Translations under genes and position numbers: made by a program
Assembly: GCA_023014485.1 (NCBI GenBank)
Contig: JAJOZX010000087.1
Location: 1,350,001 to 1,414,000 of the forward strand
Direction: 5' to 3'
Length of the DNA stretch: 64,000 nt
From: Bathynomus jamesi
Taxonomy: Eukaryota; Arthropoda; Malacostraca; Isopoda; Cirolanidae
Notes under the pieces: generated by a model
Told to the model about the DNA's origin: nothing
The model's input: only the letters and a program-made list of their open reading frames with translations
The model's database searches: none
Shown here: positions 22,461-33,420 of the stretch, one piece after another
How the letters are laid out: each line of letters opens with the position of its first letter
Position numbering within the stretch: the stretch's first letter is position 1

Positions 22461-22781
22461 TTGGTGGTCCGTGTGTGGGGAATTTACAAACCTTAACCTT
22501 ACTTAACAAAAATTGAAGAATTAGGCTAAATGGTCTAGCCTAAGCCTAAGCCTAAGCTAATCAAGCCTAATTAGGTCTACAACCTAGGGCCTAACTAGGA
22601 AACATTTACATTTAAGGAGTCTCATTCTCTTATAAGCTTAGACCTGAGTGACACACAAGTACTTGGGGGGGATTAAACCAAATTTAAACTTGACTGTTTT
22701 GTCGGTTCTCTCTCTTCTCTGGTAATTTCTTCTTGTCCTCTATTTCATTACGATCCCCAGTAAAACAATTTTGACTTAGAC

Positions 22782-24746
22782 ATGGACAGTGCAGAATTGA
22801 AAAAGTTAAAAAAGAAAAGGGGGGCAAAGTTGGGAGCTGTTACAAAGGCTGTGAACACTTTTAACAATATTACACAACCAGGTAAGAAAAATATAGAGTG
22901 TGTAATTATTAAATTAGAAATTAAAAAGAAGGAAATAATAGCCATTAATGAGAGTATTTCAGAGTTAGTTGAATCCGAAATGGCTGAAGAACAATTGATA
23001 GACCTTTACGCTGATGATGATGATCAGGTAAGCTCAATTGAACAGCAAATAAGGGGACTACGGTCTCGGTTGACTGACTTAACACCAAAAAAACCTAATT
23101 CTGATTTTAATCAAAGTAGGGCTAACCTTCAACAAAATTTAAGTGGCATGCAAAATCCTGAGTCACAAGAATTGAGGGCTCAGTTACCCATTTTGCTAGT
23201 ACCAACATTTGAAGGGGACACGGTACAATTCCCATCTTTCATTGACAAATTTGAGAATTTAATAGGTAATAAACCTTATATTTCAACTGTTGAAAAGTTT
23301 AGTTACTTAACTAGTTCCCTTAAAGGCCCAGCCTATAACCTAATAGCCTATTTACCAGCCGTAGGGGATTCATATGAAGTAGCTATTGATCTTTTAAAAC
23401 GTAATTACATTAATAAAGATATGATTGTATATGAATTATCTCAACAAATTTTTGAATTTGCACCCATAAAAGATAACCATAGTGATATGGAAATTTTTTA
23501 TACAAAATTAGAAGCTATTATAGGACAACTGGTTAGCAATGAGATAGATATTAAAACTTCATCTTGGCTTATACAAAGCATAGTACTTAGGTGCCTTCCT
23601 TCGAGGGTTAAAGATAATTTAATTCTAAAGACGGGAGAAAATTATCCTAATTTAGAACAAATAAGAAAACACTTCCCCAATATCCTAATTAATTACAACT
23701 TGAGAGATTTTCCAACACATAAGACCCAGACTATGGATAAACCAAAGACTGTTCCCAGAGACCAACTAGCTACAGCTAAACAGACAAAACTTGATACTGG
23801 AGAATCAAATGTGACCAACTATAATACACGAACACCTACATTACAGAACTTTAATGTAACTGCTGCCTCAACTTACACACCACATTGCAAATTTTGTGCA
23901 AGTAATGAACACAGTAGTACTGGGTGTGACAAATATTCAGATTTTAACCAAAGGGCTAAAAGATGTGAACAGTTGAACCTGTGTAAAAAGTGTACTGGCC
24001 AGGGACATTATAAGAAAGACTGTAAATCTAGGTTAAGATTCAAGTGTAAGTTTTGTAAAAGTTTACGACATGTCTCATCAATGTGTGATTCACCAAAGTG
24101 TCCAAACAATAGTACTCAAACTCAAAAGATACCTCCCCCAAACAAAGGTAATCAAGAAAATGCCACTTTCATGGGACATTCTGCTTGTTCAAACAATGTA
24201 ACAAGAAACACTGAGATTCTTTTACCAACTATTACTTTGGACTTAGTGAATAGTGAGGGTAGTACCACTCCAGTGAGATGTCTTATAGACTGTTGTTCTC
24301 AACAAACATTTGTTTCAAAAAATGTAGTTAATAAATTGGGTTTGACACCAAACCCGAATGAACAAAACCTCAATATTGCGTCCTTTGTTAAGGATAACTC
24401 GGACAAAAATAGCTATAAGACAATTGACCTGGAACTACATTTAGAAAGTAAATTCAAGAAAATTGAAGCAGTTATTATTTCTAAAGTAGGACAAAACAAA
24501 CTGGTTATACCCAAACTAGAACAAACTATAAATCATTTGGGAAAACACTACAAAATAGCTGATAGACATATCACTAACAACACAGTAGCTAACATTGAAA
24601 TGCTAATTGGGGCAGATTATATTAATCTTATTCATAAGGGCATAGTAGAGATAGGTAATGGTATAGCTATTCAGACTCCATCAGGGATAGCCCCTTTGGG
24701 TGACCTATCAGAATACAACCTAGACCTAAACCAAAACAGTGCATGA
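22782..24746 (+). CDS. BEL/Pao gag-protease polyprotein
   Basis: The 654-residue product forms the particle and holds the protease. N-terminal basic and coiled-coil-like region (1-110). A gag/DUF1759-type region begins near residue 136 (LPILLVPTFEGDTVQFPSF). Zinc-binding cysteine clusters lie at about 360-440, including the C-C-H-C knuckles CKKCTGQGHYKKDC and CKFCKSLRHVSSMC. A DUF1758-type aspartyl protease follows (CLIDCCSQQTFVSK near residue 505). The usual D-S/T-G of that protease reads D-C-C here. The frame ends in TGA but the RT frame continues in phase, so this is the first part of one gag-pol. Confidence 0.9.
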   Translation: MDSAELKKLKKKRGAKLGAVTKAVNTFNNITQPGKKNIECVIIKLEIKKKEIIAINESISELVESEMAEEQLIDLYADDDDQVSSIEQQIRGLRSRLTDLTPKKPNSDFNQSRANLQQNLSGMQNPESQELRAQLPILLVPTFEGDTVQFPSFIDKFENLIGNKPYISTVEKFSYLTSSLKGPAYNLIAYLPAVGDSYEVAIDLLKRNYINKDMIVYELSQQIFEFAPIKDNHSDMEIFYTKLEAIIGQLVSNEIDIKTSSWLIQSIVLRCLPSRVKDNLILKTGENYPNLEQIRKHFPNILINYNLRDFPTHKTQTMDKPKTVPRDQLATAKQTKLDTGESNVTNYNTRTPTLQNFNVTAASTYTPHCKFCASNEHSSTGCDKYSDFNQRAKRCEQLNLCKKCTGQGHYKKDCKSRLRFKCKFCKSLRHVSSMCDSPKCPNNSTQTQKIPPPNKGNQENATFMGHSACSNNVTRNTEILLPTITLDLVNSEGSTTPVRCLIDCCSQQTFVSKNVVNKLGLTPNPNEQNLNIASFVKDNSDKNSYKTIDLELHLESKFKKIEAVIISKVGQNKLVIPKLEQTINHLGKHYKIADRHITNNTVANIEMLIGADYINLIHKGIVEIGNGIAIQTPSGIAPLGDLSEYNLDLNQNSA

Positions 24747-24758
24747 CCAACAAATACT

Positions 24759-26807
24759 ATGTGCCTCAACTCAGTCCTACATAACACCTGTAAGAATAGC
24801 AACACTTTGAATAATATTATCTCAACTGAGAACATTAATTCATCATTATCAAATGAAACTTTGGATGAGGCAATTCAAACTTTATGGTTGCTAGAATCTG
24901 TGGGTATACATGACACAAATCAAACTTCAGAAGATCAGTTAATGGTAGAAAGATTTGAAGACACCATTCAGTGCAAAGACAATAGTTATTTTATTGAGTT
25001 ACCTTGGAAAATAAATTGTCCAACTTTAAGAGACAATCTCAAAGTAGCTAAAGGACATTTATATAAAGTAATGAAAAAACTCAAACAAGATAATAATATT
25101 AAAAAGTACAGTGATGTCTTCAAAGAACAGCTACAGAAAGGCTTCATTGAAGAAGTAACAAATAACCCTTTTAAAAAAGATGGTTGTCATTATTTAACCC
25201 ACAGGGGGGTTTATCGACAAGATGCCCCAACAACAAAACTCAGAGTAGTATATAACTGTAGCCTCAAAGACAGTGATAAACACAGTTTGAATGATTGCTT
25301 GATTGAGGGTCCTAATCTCATTTCTGACCTTGTGAAGATCTTACTGAGGTTCAGGTTAGATAAATATGCCGTACAAAGTGACATTTCAAAGGCATTTTTG
25401 AGAATAAATCTTAAAAATGAATATGATAAGAACCAACTTAGGTTCTTATGGTTCAAGGATCCATTTGATTTGAATAAAGGGTTCATAACCTATAGATTTA
25501 ATGTTGTGTTGTTTGGAGCCAATTGCTCACCTAGCCTATTAGCATTGACAATTAGACATCATTTAAACCAGTTTAATAACTCTCTAACATTGAACTTCCT
25601 TAAGGAACATTTTTACGTAGACAATCTAATAGGCTCAACGACAACAAAATCTGAATTATCTGAAGTCTATGAACACTCTCAAAACATTATGCAACAAGGT
25701 AACTTTGAACTTAGAGAGTGGATTTCAAATGATGAGGATTTAAACAAAAAGATTTTAAAGGATAATAATGGTCTTACTGAGCCATCAGACAGAGTTAAAA
25801 CTTTAGGTATGAACTGGTATTTGGATGCAACTTCTAACAGTCATGATTCAATCTGTACTAAAGGTTTTAAACTTGATGAGGAAGCAAATACTAAAAGACA
25901 AATATTATCAGAGGCTTCCAAAATTTTTGATCCTATGGGTCTATTCCTGCCTTCAACAATAAAATCAAAGATTCTCCTCCAAGAAATTTGGAGGACAAAT
26001 GTTGGGTGGGATGATCCAATAACAAATGAAAATCAAAAATCTTGGAAGAAGTTAGCTACTGATTTAACAAAAGTGCAGAACATTAAAATTCAAAGGTGCT
26101 GTGGGTTTAGGGATAAGCCCCAGAGACTTCATGTGTTTGCTGATGCAAGCACACAAGCTTATGGGTGCTGTGCGTATCTTGTAAGCCCTACAGAAAGTCA
26201 TCTAATTTATGCAAAAGGGAAAGTGGCACCTCTCAAACCTACCCGAACCATACCTCAATTGGAACTATTGGCTGCTACATTAGCCATTAAAACCATTTCA
26301 TTGCTTAAGGATGCTTACTATGATGTGTTCATAACTCAGATCCACATCTGGCTTGACAGTCAGATTTGTCTTGCCTGGATACGGAATGATAGCATTAATA
26401 GTAAGAATATCTTTGTAAGAAATAGGCTAAAAGAAATAGCTGACGCTAATGAAAGCCTACAAGTAAACTTTCACTATGTTCCAACTAAACAGAATCCAGC
26501 AGACTTTCTGACCAGAGGTTTATCCTACAAGTTGTTGAAGTCAAACAAAACTTGGTTTATGGGACCTAAGTGGCTCTGTAATACAGACCAATGGCCTGTG
26601 GAACAAGTTAACTTGACATTAAATTTAATCTTTTCAAATGAAAAGGTTGAATCAATCACTAATTATGAAAAGTATTCTGATTTCAACAAACTTGTCAGGG
26701 TGACAGCCTACTGTTTGAGGTTTGCTCACAACTGTTTAGCTACAATTAACAAACAGCTAAATAAAAATAATCATAATTATACAGAAGTTGCAACCAATAC
26801 TGGATAG
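24759..26807 (+). CDS. BEL/Pao reverse transcriptase and RNase H
   Basis: It is in the same frame as gag and separated from it by a single TGA; the frame is open from 24747 and the ATG at 24759 need not be used. RT landmarks: GVYRQDAPTTKLRVVYNCS, AVQSDISKAFLRI (first catalytic Asp) and FYVDNLIGS, where the catalytic box is Y-V-D-N instead of Y-x-D-D. RNase H follows with VFADASTQAYGC (first Asp), an L-E-L block and HIWLDSQICLAW. The end, HYVPTKQNPADFLTRG, is typical of retroelement RNase H. It runs into a stop at 26805-26807, after which the integrase region is in another frame. Confidence 0.9.
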   Translation: MCLNSVLHNTCKNSNTLNNIISTENINSSLSNETLDEAIQTLWLLESVGIHDTNQTSEDQLMVERFEDTIQCKDNSYFIELPWKINCPTLRDNLKVAKGHLYKVMKKLKQDNNIKKYSDVFKEQLQKGFIEEVTNNPFKKDGCHYLTHRGVYRQDAPTTKLRVVYNCSLKDSDKHSLNDCLIEGPNLISDLVKILLRFRLDKYAVQSDISKAFLRINLKNEYDKNQLRFLWFKDPFDLNKGFITYRFNVVLFGANCSPSLLALTIRHHLNQFNNSLTLNFLKEHFYVDNLIGSTTTKSELSEVYEHSQNIMQQGNFELREWISNDEDLNKKILKDNNGLTEPSDRVKTLGMNWYLDATSNSHDSICTKGFKLDEEANTKRQILSEASKIFDPMGLFLPSTIKSKILLQEIWRTNVGWDDPITNENQKSWKKLATDLTKVQNIKIQRCCGFRDKPQRLHVFADASTQAYGCCAYLVSPTESHLIYAKGKVAPLKPTRTIPQLELLAATLAIKTISLLKDAYYDVFITQIHIWLDSQICLAWIRNDSINSKNIFVRNRLKEIADANESLQVNFHYVPTKQNPADFLTRGLSYKLLKSNKTWFMGPKWLCNTDQWPVEQVNLTLNLIFSNEKVESITNYEKYSDFNKLVRVTAYCLRFAHNCLATINKQLNKNNHNYTEVATNTG

Positions 26808-26893
26808 GCCAAGCCCAACAAAAAGAGTACAATAAAGAGTTAGAATTCTTAACTAATGGGAAACAAACAAAAGAACCTGTACCATCAGTAGTT

Positions 26894-28339
26894 GTGGATC
26901 TAAACTTGTTCAGAGATGAGGAAGGCCTTCTAAGGTGTAAAGGGAGATTAGACAAATCAAAACTGTCATACAAAAGCAAAAATCCAATCCTTTTACCTAG
27001 ATTTAGCTATTTGACAACATTAATAATCAGAAAAACACACAATGATGTATATCATATGGGGGTACCACAGACACTAACTACATTAAGAAAAACTTATTGG
27101 ATACCCAAGGGAAGGATCACTGTTAAAACAGTCCTGAGTGAGTGTGTCACATGTAGGCGTATTCATGCTAGGCCCTATAGGAAACCAAATCCTCCTGCTT
27201 TGCCAGAGGAGAGAGTTACTCTCAACAGACCCTTTGAGACTGTAGGCATTGACTATACAGGAGCATTGACTATAGGGGTGGGTGACACTGAACAAAAAAT
27301 GTACATTGTACTGTTTACATGTGCTGCCTCACGAGCTGTTTATTTGGATGTTGTGGAGGACCTTACAGCAGAATCTTTTGTTGCTGTCTTTAAGAGATTC
27401 TGTGCACGACATTCAGTACCAAAGACAGTTTGGACTGACAATGCTACATATTTCAAAGCTGGTGAACAAGTCATCCACGACTTGTTAAGCAATGAAATCA
27501 CACAATTATATATAAAAAATTCAAATATAAAGTGGAAGTATATTCCGGTTGCCTCTCCTTGGTATGGTTCTATCTGGGAGAGGAATATACAAACAGTAAA
27601 GAATTGCTTGAAGAAAGCAATTGGAAAAAAACAGATACACTTATTTGGGTTACTCACTCTCCTGGCTGAGATTGAGAACATCATTAACAATAGACCACTC
27701 ACTTATGTGAGTGACAACATTAATGACCCAGAACCATTAACTCCAAATCATTTGATTCGGGGAGAACAAGTTAGTCTCCTGCCGGACTACAATATAGACT
27801 CTTCAGAAGACCCAAACTGGACTCAACGACATGATGAGCTCCAGACTAAGTTACAACATTTAACTAGAGTTAAAGCTCATTTCATTAAACAGTGGAAAAC
27901 TGAGTACTTGATGGGTCTAAGGGAGAGACATAAACAAATGACTAAGAAGGATTGGTCTGACACAATTAAGGTAGGGGACCTTGTTCTCATACATGACAGT
28001 ACTTCAAGACAATACTGGCCTCTGGCTAGAGTTTCAGAACTCAGACCAGGGGCAGACGGGGTAACAAGAGTGGTCAAATTAAGGACTTCAACGGGTGACA
28101 CAACAAGAGACATTTCTCTTTTGTACCCTTTAGAGTCTGGACCCAAAACAATGGACTTTGGAGAACCTTCTCCACTGACAGTAACAACTGGAGACACTGA
28201 ACTTCCAGTAACTATTCCTTTGACAGTAGGAGTGGTAACGCATCCTACTACAACATTGACAGACACAAGACCTCAGCGACAAACAGCATTAAAAGCGCGA
28301 CTATTTTTACAACAAAAAATAGATGCTGGGGAATTGTAA
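26894..28339 (+). CDS. BEL/Pao integrase and C-terminal domain
   Basis: The frame is open from about 26789, so the GTG at 26894 is only nominal. An H2C2 zinc-binding domain comes first (H-x4-H then CVTCRR). The integrase core D,D,E follows: GIDYTGAL, VWTDNATYF and WERNIQTVKN. After it comes a conserved C-terminal region with NNRPLTYVS, LTPNHLIRG and YWPLARV, typical of BEL/Pao integrases. The protein joins proviral DNA to host DNA. The frame change relative to RT lies near 26790 (CNQYWIGQAQQ in the new frame). Confidence 0.9.
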   Translation: MDLNLFRDEEGLLRCKGRLDKSKLSYKSKNPILLPRFSYLTTLIIRKTHNDVYHMGVPQTLTTLRKTYWIPKGRITVKTVLSECVTCRRIHARPYRKPNPPALPEERVTLNRPFETVGIDYTGALTIGVGDTEQKMYIVLFTCAASRAVYLDVVEDLTAESFVAVFKRFCARHSVPKTVWTDNATYFKAGEQVIHDLLSNEITQLYIKNSNIKWKYIPVASPWYGSIWERNIQTVKNCLKKAIGKKQIHLFGLLTLLAEIENIINNRPLTYVSDNINDPEPLTPNHLIRGEQVSLLPDYNIDSSEDPNWTQRHDELQTKLQHLTRVKAHFIKQWKTEYLMGLRERHKQMTKKDWSDTIKVGDLVLIHDSTSRQYWPLARVSELRPGADGVTRVVKLRTSTGDTTRDISLLYPLESGPKTMDFGEPSPLTVTTGDTELPVTIPLTVGVVTHPTTTLTDTRPQRQTALKARLFLQQKIDAGEL

Positions 28340-28575
28340 TTTTATCTTCTAACTTTCATTTTTTCTTTTCTTATGGTAAAGACCATAGACAGTTTCATCC
28401 TATGGATGTATATTTTCTCTTCTAATTAAATGCTACACCTTCTCCATGAGAAGGTGAGGATAGGCACTGTTAATCAGATTAACAGGCATTTACAGTTAAA
28501 TAGTTAGCTAGTCTACACTCAGACAAAAATTGGTGACAATGACACCAAAATTTTTATCTCCCGGGGCCCCCAGTA

Positions 28576-29255
28576 TATGGAAAACCGATGAGTGGGTAGT
28601 TGGGAGGTAACGGAAATGGTTCACTGAGTAGGTAGGTAGTTAATCTAACAATTATTAAATTCCTTTTATGTCAATAACTGGGTGGAAGAAACCAATTGGT
28701 TGCTCACCAGAGTTATTCTCCACACTAGTATTTATATACTGTGTGGGAGGAGCGTGCTCGGTAATGGGGATACATTACCGCTCAACCAACCGAGGAATAA
28801 ACCAAGACAACGCTGGTGCAAGAAGCCCCGCGAAGAGGAGAACAAAGGGAGAACGAAAACGAAGAACGGGGCGAGAGGACGTACCAGCAAAGTACGCTCT
28901 CGACAATGAGACAACCGGAGAAGGGAGAGACTCCAATAACTAAAAGTAAGTGACTAATTGAGTTTTTACACCAGACAGTTAATTACATTAAATTAAGCTG
29001 GGTCAGACAAGTTAGGCCTACATTGTGGCCTAAGACCCAGCATCAACTCATAGCTTAACAAAGGTGAAGGTAGATTGCCCTAACCTAATCTTGTGAGGAA
29101 TCCTACTGTGGACCTCAATTTATCTGCCCGCTCTGGACCATTTCCGGAATCTCTAGGCTGACCCCTCTAGGCTAGACTTGATCTACTCTATAGTTAGACT
29201 GGAGAAATAAGGGGTGGGTTAATTGTGGACCAATTCAAACAGAGCATTTTTCGCA
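28576..29255 (+). repeat. BEL/Pao 3' LTR
   Basis: It has the same length as the 5' LTR and I saw no differences. The sequence just before it (ATCTCCCGGGGCCCCCAGTA) is not a clear polypurine tract. The flank CTTCC at 29256-29260 matches the one before the 5' LTR. Confidence 0.9.
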
Positions 29256-29260
29256 CTTCC

Positions 29261-31115
29261 AATTGGCAAATGGACGACAGCTGAATGGATACTACTGATA
29301 TGGCAATGTTATATCCGGAGCAAATGCTATTTCTAGATCAGCAACACTGATATAGGAATAAAGAGTCAATGAGAGAAATATTATTTAGAAACGAAGAATG
29401 TTTTGTATTGAGGCAGCATCATAAATGCATATAATTGTTTTGTATTTATAAGTTCCATGTTCCAACTTAAGTGCTGAACCACTGCAGCTGTGACTCTTGG
29501 CGCTCTCTCACCTCAAAGGAGAGAATTACAGAAAATAAAATTATTACAGTGATTCATATCAATAAACATAGAGCCATTTAAACGATAATATTTAACATGC
29601 TCAACACTTTATAGTTTGAGCGCTGTGCTAACACTCCCCTTCTCTTGTTTTTTAAAAATTATTATTGTTATTAATGGCAACTTTCCAATTACAGCTTCTT
29701 CGTATTTAGTTTCCTGTGCCTCATTCTTTCCCTTTAAGATTGAATCCTTTCAGTTTGGGTACTACCCACGCATTTGCTATCAGTTTGCTTTTTAGTTTAT
29801 ATATAAAATAGGGCTTATTAATCTTTTTTTTTTTTTTTGCCGGTTGTTTACCAACATTACATGATTAACCTGCCTTTTATGTCCAACCCAACGCCCCGAC
29901 CAGATTTTTATTTTCATACTCCTGTACAGTTTAATAAATTTAATACCACAATTTTCTATTTAATGTCGCCTTCCGCATTTTCTACCATTCTCCAAAAACT
30001 GGTTTGAAACACTTTCATAAATTTGCATACATATTCTCTAGAAGATAATTTTATTTAAGTAAGATGACGCCATAAGTATATAGATTATTTAAAAAAAGAT
30101 TAAATTCTTCTAACGTTAAAATTAATTTGGTAACACACTGCCTTGGAATTATGTGTATAACAGTTAATGAAGTTAGTAGTTTGAAAGATTTCCCTGTGAA
30201 ATTCTTTGTAAACCAACTGTAATCCCGCAAATGTGTAACGATCTCTTCATAAATTACTGGCGGTGGAGAAATTCAGCGTGAACAGTCAGGAGATCAGCGG
30301 AACCCTTCGGATGTTCTCGCAGACCCTTCAAGAAACCGAATTCTTGAACGATGTCTCCTCATGCGAAGAACTTTTCAAAAGCCAGGTATTGTTCGCTGGT
30401 TAGTTTGTGTAGGAAGGGACTTTTTTTCTCGTGTAACTTGAAATTTTAGTGATTTTAAGCAATGAATTCGTGAGTGAGTATATTTTTGTACTGCGAGATC
30501 TATAATAAAGAATATGATAAGTACAACTGCGAAAAAGTTCTCCAAAGAAAAATGCGTGGAAAATATACTGAAAATTTCGAGATCCAAATTATTTTCGTGT
30601 AGTTGGTTCGAGAATAACTTTGTGCAAAGCCTTGGTTTTTTTTATGAATGGGTACTGAATACTGTTCCTCCGAGAGACGCCTTACAAAAATTCCTTCCCT
30701 TACCCATTCCTATTTGTACAGGGTGTAACAAAAGTTTGTTACAGTATGAGATTAATTTTACTTGTTATGAAGACAATAAATGTTCAAATTGCGTGTCATT
30801 TGGGTGTTGACATGTTAATTCGATCACGTAAGCTACAGTACATTGAACGTTACGTAAAACATCCTTATTGATGATGATATATTTTTGTTGTATGTTGTCT
30901 TTTAACTGTTGAATAGTTCGTGATTTTGTCTGGGCAAGTTTTCGTAACTACTATGCTATTTAGCAAGAACAGCTGCGGAACTATCTTCGCCAGTAGATGA
31001 ACAAGGACATCGACTAGGAGGTCTGACCAAAACACTACTGGTATCATTTAATCGCTTCACTGCCTTTCCAACTTTTGTACGGTTTGTCAGGATGAAGTCT
31101 GTGGAATATATATAT

Positions 31116-31148
<33 letters not shown>

Positions 31149-31680
31149 TACTGCAAAAGAAGTGATTTAAAATGTTTAATGTTAAAAACAGAAGCATATA
31201 AAGAACAAATGAAATAATATACATACTCAACGTAATCATTATTACCTCACGAAATTTAATTCCACCTTTCTCTTGTCGGGACCGGTATAGAGCTCACACA
31301 ATTTAAACAAAAGCTTTAAGTATGAAATATTCCACTCTGTATTTGCATTCAGTTTGGCACGTGTTTGATCGGTAGCCTCCTCTTCGTAGTATACCATATA
31401 GCATGTATACCATAAAGTGACAACTTGTCTTACGTGTCTCAAGTTTATACATTTCTATCATGTCTCCTCTAACCCGTCTACGTTCCAAATTGCCTAAGCT
31501 TATCTTCATAAGTGACGCAATTTTCCCCGACTGAAAGGGCATTGCCCCCCACCCCAGTGGCTTCTAAACTGAAATGATTGTAGGGGGAGGTGCATGGGCT
31601 GGGGAGGCAATTGCAACCCCCCCTCAACTTTAAATGTAAAAAAATGCCGTGGATACGATGTCTCCGTTACACCTTACACC
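29261..31680. other. Unassigned stretch between BEL element and SINEs
   Basis: A (TA)n array lies at about 31108-31149. Frames of 60-98 codons (for example 30514-30810 plus) show no motif I recognise. The motif ACAGGGTGTAACAAAAGTTTG near 30718 resembles a mariner tip but no inverted partner was found. Confidence 0.4.
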
Positions 31681-31681
31681 T

Positions 31682-31978
31682 TTGTTAACTTTGGTTCAGC
31701 TTCTGCCCGAATTGTTCATTCTGACGAAGGTCAAGCTTATTACTCCACCTTAGACCTACAGTTTAATGTGGAATCCGAACCACGCCCCGCCAGCAGCCCA
31801 GCGCCTTAACCACTAGGCTACCCAGGGTACCCATTTATCTACCAACCAAATTTTTTTTATTGTGTGGAAGGATGAACAGCTGGGTTTGCTGCGCGCCGCC
31901 TGCCGTCACCGGGTCTGGATCCCTGGACCAATGGATTCGTAGTCAGCGACGCTAACCACTACACCACCGAGGCGCATT
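31682..31978 (-). mobile_element. Composite tRNA-derived SINE, copy 1
   Basis: Read on the minus strand it has two tRNA-like modules. The first (right) begins GCGCCTCGGTGGTGTAGTGG, an A-box-like start, with a degraded B box near 31908-31925. The second has GTAGCCTAGTGGTTAAGGCG (A box, 31803-31822) and a B box GGTTCGGATTCC (31771-31782). A conserved tail ends in AAGCTTGACCTTCGTCAG. Equivalent copies at 32255 and 37151 end at TA arrays. Confidence 0.75.
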
Positions 31979-32254
31979 AAACGTTATAGAGCCAGCGTAC
32001 GAAATATCTGAAGCAGTTCAGAAAGAAGACTTGCTGAGAGGCAAGATATACATTGTTCGTTTATAATCAGACTTTAACTTTCATTAACTTTCAATTAGGA
32101 TCCCATTTCTGATGCTGATATATGTATATAAGCTTTAACTTTAAATACAAAGGTTAGAGCTTAATACGCTCTAACCAAATTCTTGAACCTCGAATGTAGT
32201 TATAGATGTAATGTATGACCACTGATCTAATACAATACTTAGTGTTTATATAAC
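31979..32254. other. Spacer between two SINE copies
   Basis: I see no gene or element; a short inverted motif around GCTTTAAC/GTTAGAGC is the only structure noticed. Confidence 0.4.
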
Positions 32255-32536
32255 TTTGGTTTTGCTTCCTCCCGAATTGTTCATTCTGACGAAGGTCAAG
32301 CTTGTCACTCCACCTCAGACCTACAGTTTAACGTGGAATCCAAACTACGCTCCACTAGCAGCCCAGTGTCTTAACCATTAGGCTACCCAGGGTACCCATG
32401 TATCTACCAACCAATTTCTTTATTGTGTGGAAGGATGAACAGCTGGGTTTTTGCTGAGCGCCGCCTGCCGTCATTGGTTCTCGATCCCGAGACCGATAGA
32501 TTCGTAGTCAGCGACGCTAACCCGTACACCACCGAG

Positions 32537-32541
<5 letters not shown>
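32255..32541 (-). mobile_element. Composite tRNA-derived SINE, copy 2
   Basis: It has the same two-module layout as copy 1. TAGCCTAATGGTTAAGACAC is its A-box region and GTTTGGATTCC its degraded B box. The distal module reads GCGCCTCGGTGGTGTACGGG with a second B-like motif near 32480. It is followed directly by a (TA)n array at 32541-32577, the likely SINE tail or target. Confidence 0.75.
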
Positions 32542-32578
<37 letters not shown>

Positions 32579-32580
<2 letters not shown>

Positions 32581-33156
32581 AATGAACTCAGAATGGTTCC
32601 ATGAGTTTTTTATGATACACACAGACCGTTCATGGAACAAGGAACTCTTCTGGGATAATTAAATCCACTATAGTCCGAATAAGTAATGGTAAATGACAAA
32701 TACCATAGTTTTTCTTTTTTATGATGCAAGCCCGACGTGGGCAACGGGTCTCTCGCAAAGAGGTCCCATAAATATAGCTTCCCTCACCAGCTATCTGCAA
32801 AGCAGACAGGATCCAGCTTTGGGACATGGATCTAGGGTTTAAAGCAACCTAGCCCCACCACATTTAGAACCTCAATATAAGTAAAAGACTCGTTGCATTC
32901 ACGTCGGATTGAATAAATCAAAGAAAAAGGGGTAACTATTATATTTTTAGCCAAAACCAAAACTTAAACCTCAACTGGCAGAATTGAGCGTCCACTTTTC
33001 AAGGCACATAACATGTCCGTTTCATGATGGGAATGAACTCAGAATGGTTCCCTGAGTTTTTTATGATACACACAGACCGTGCATGGAACAAGGAACTCTC
33101 CTGGGATAATTAAATCCACTATAGTCCGAATAAGTAATTGTAAATGACAGACTTTC

Positions 33157-33219
<63 letters not shown>

Positions 33220-33400
33220 ACACACAGACCGTGCATGGAACAAGGAACTCTTCTGGGATAATTAAATCCACTATAGTCCGAATAAGTAATGGTAAATGAC
33301 AAATACCATAGTTTTTCTTTTTCATGATGCAAGCCCGACGTGGGCAACGGGTCTCTCGCAAAGAGGTCCCATAAAGCTTGAATCATGAAAAAGAAAAACT
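32579..33400 (-). repeat. Three partial copies of a dispersed repeat
   Basis: A unit that includes GAACTCAGAATGGTTCC, CACAGACCGT.CATGGAACAA and GGATAATTAAATCCACTATA occurs at 32579-32790, 33028-33155 and 33220-33375. A second block, GCAAGCCCGACGTGGGCAAC, is in the first and third. The second and third are separated by a (TA)n array at 33163-33215. They also share similarity around TATGATACACACAGACCG. The nature of the unit is unknown. Confidence 0.7.
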
Positions 33401-33420
33401 ATGGTATTTAGTTCCTAGGA

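Larger units (their letters stand above)
21781..29255 (+). mobile_element. Complete BEL/Pao LTR retrotransposon
   Basis: Two direct repeats of 680 bp (21781-22460 and 28576-29255) bracket gag-protease, reverse transcriptase/RNase H and integrase frames in BEL/Pao order. The element is flanked by the 5-bp duplication CTTCC at 21776-21780 and 29256-29260. The LTRs start TATGG rather than TG and end CGCA. By eye the two LTRs look identical, which implies a recent insertion. Despite that, the coding region is broken at two places: a TGA at 24744-24746 and a frame change near 26790. Confidence 0.95.

Noticed and set aside
30718..30750. Mariner tip CAGGGTGTAACAAAAG
   Set aside because: No inverted partner and no transposase similarity were found nearby.
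31770..31978. True tRNA genes
   Set aside because: A and B boxes are present, but no complete acceptor stem or anticodon arm can be drawn and the sequence recurs with a shared tail, so it is a SINE.
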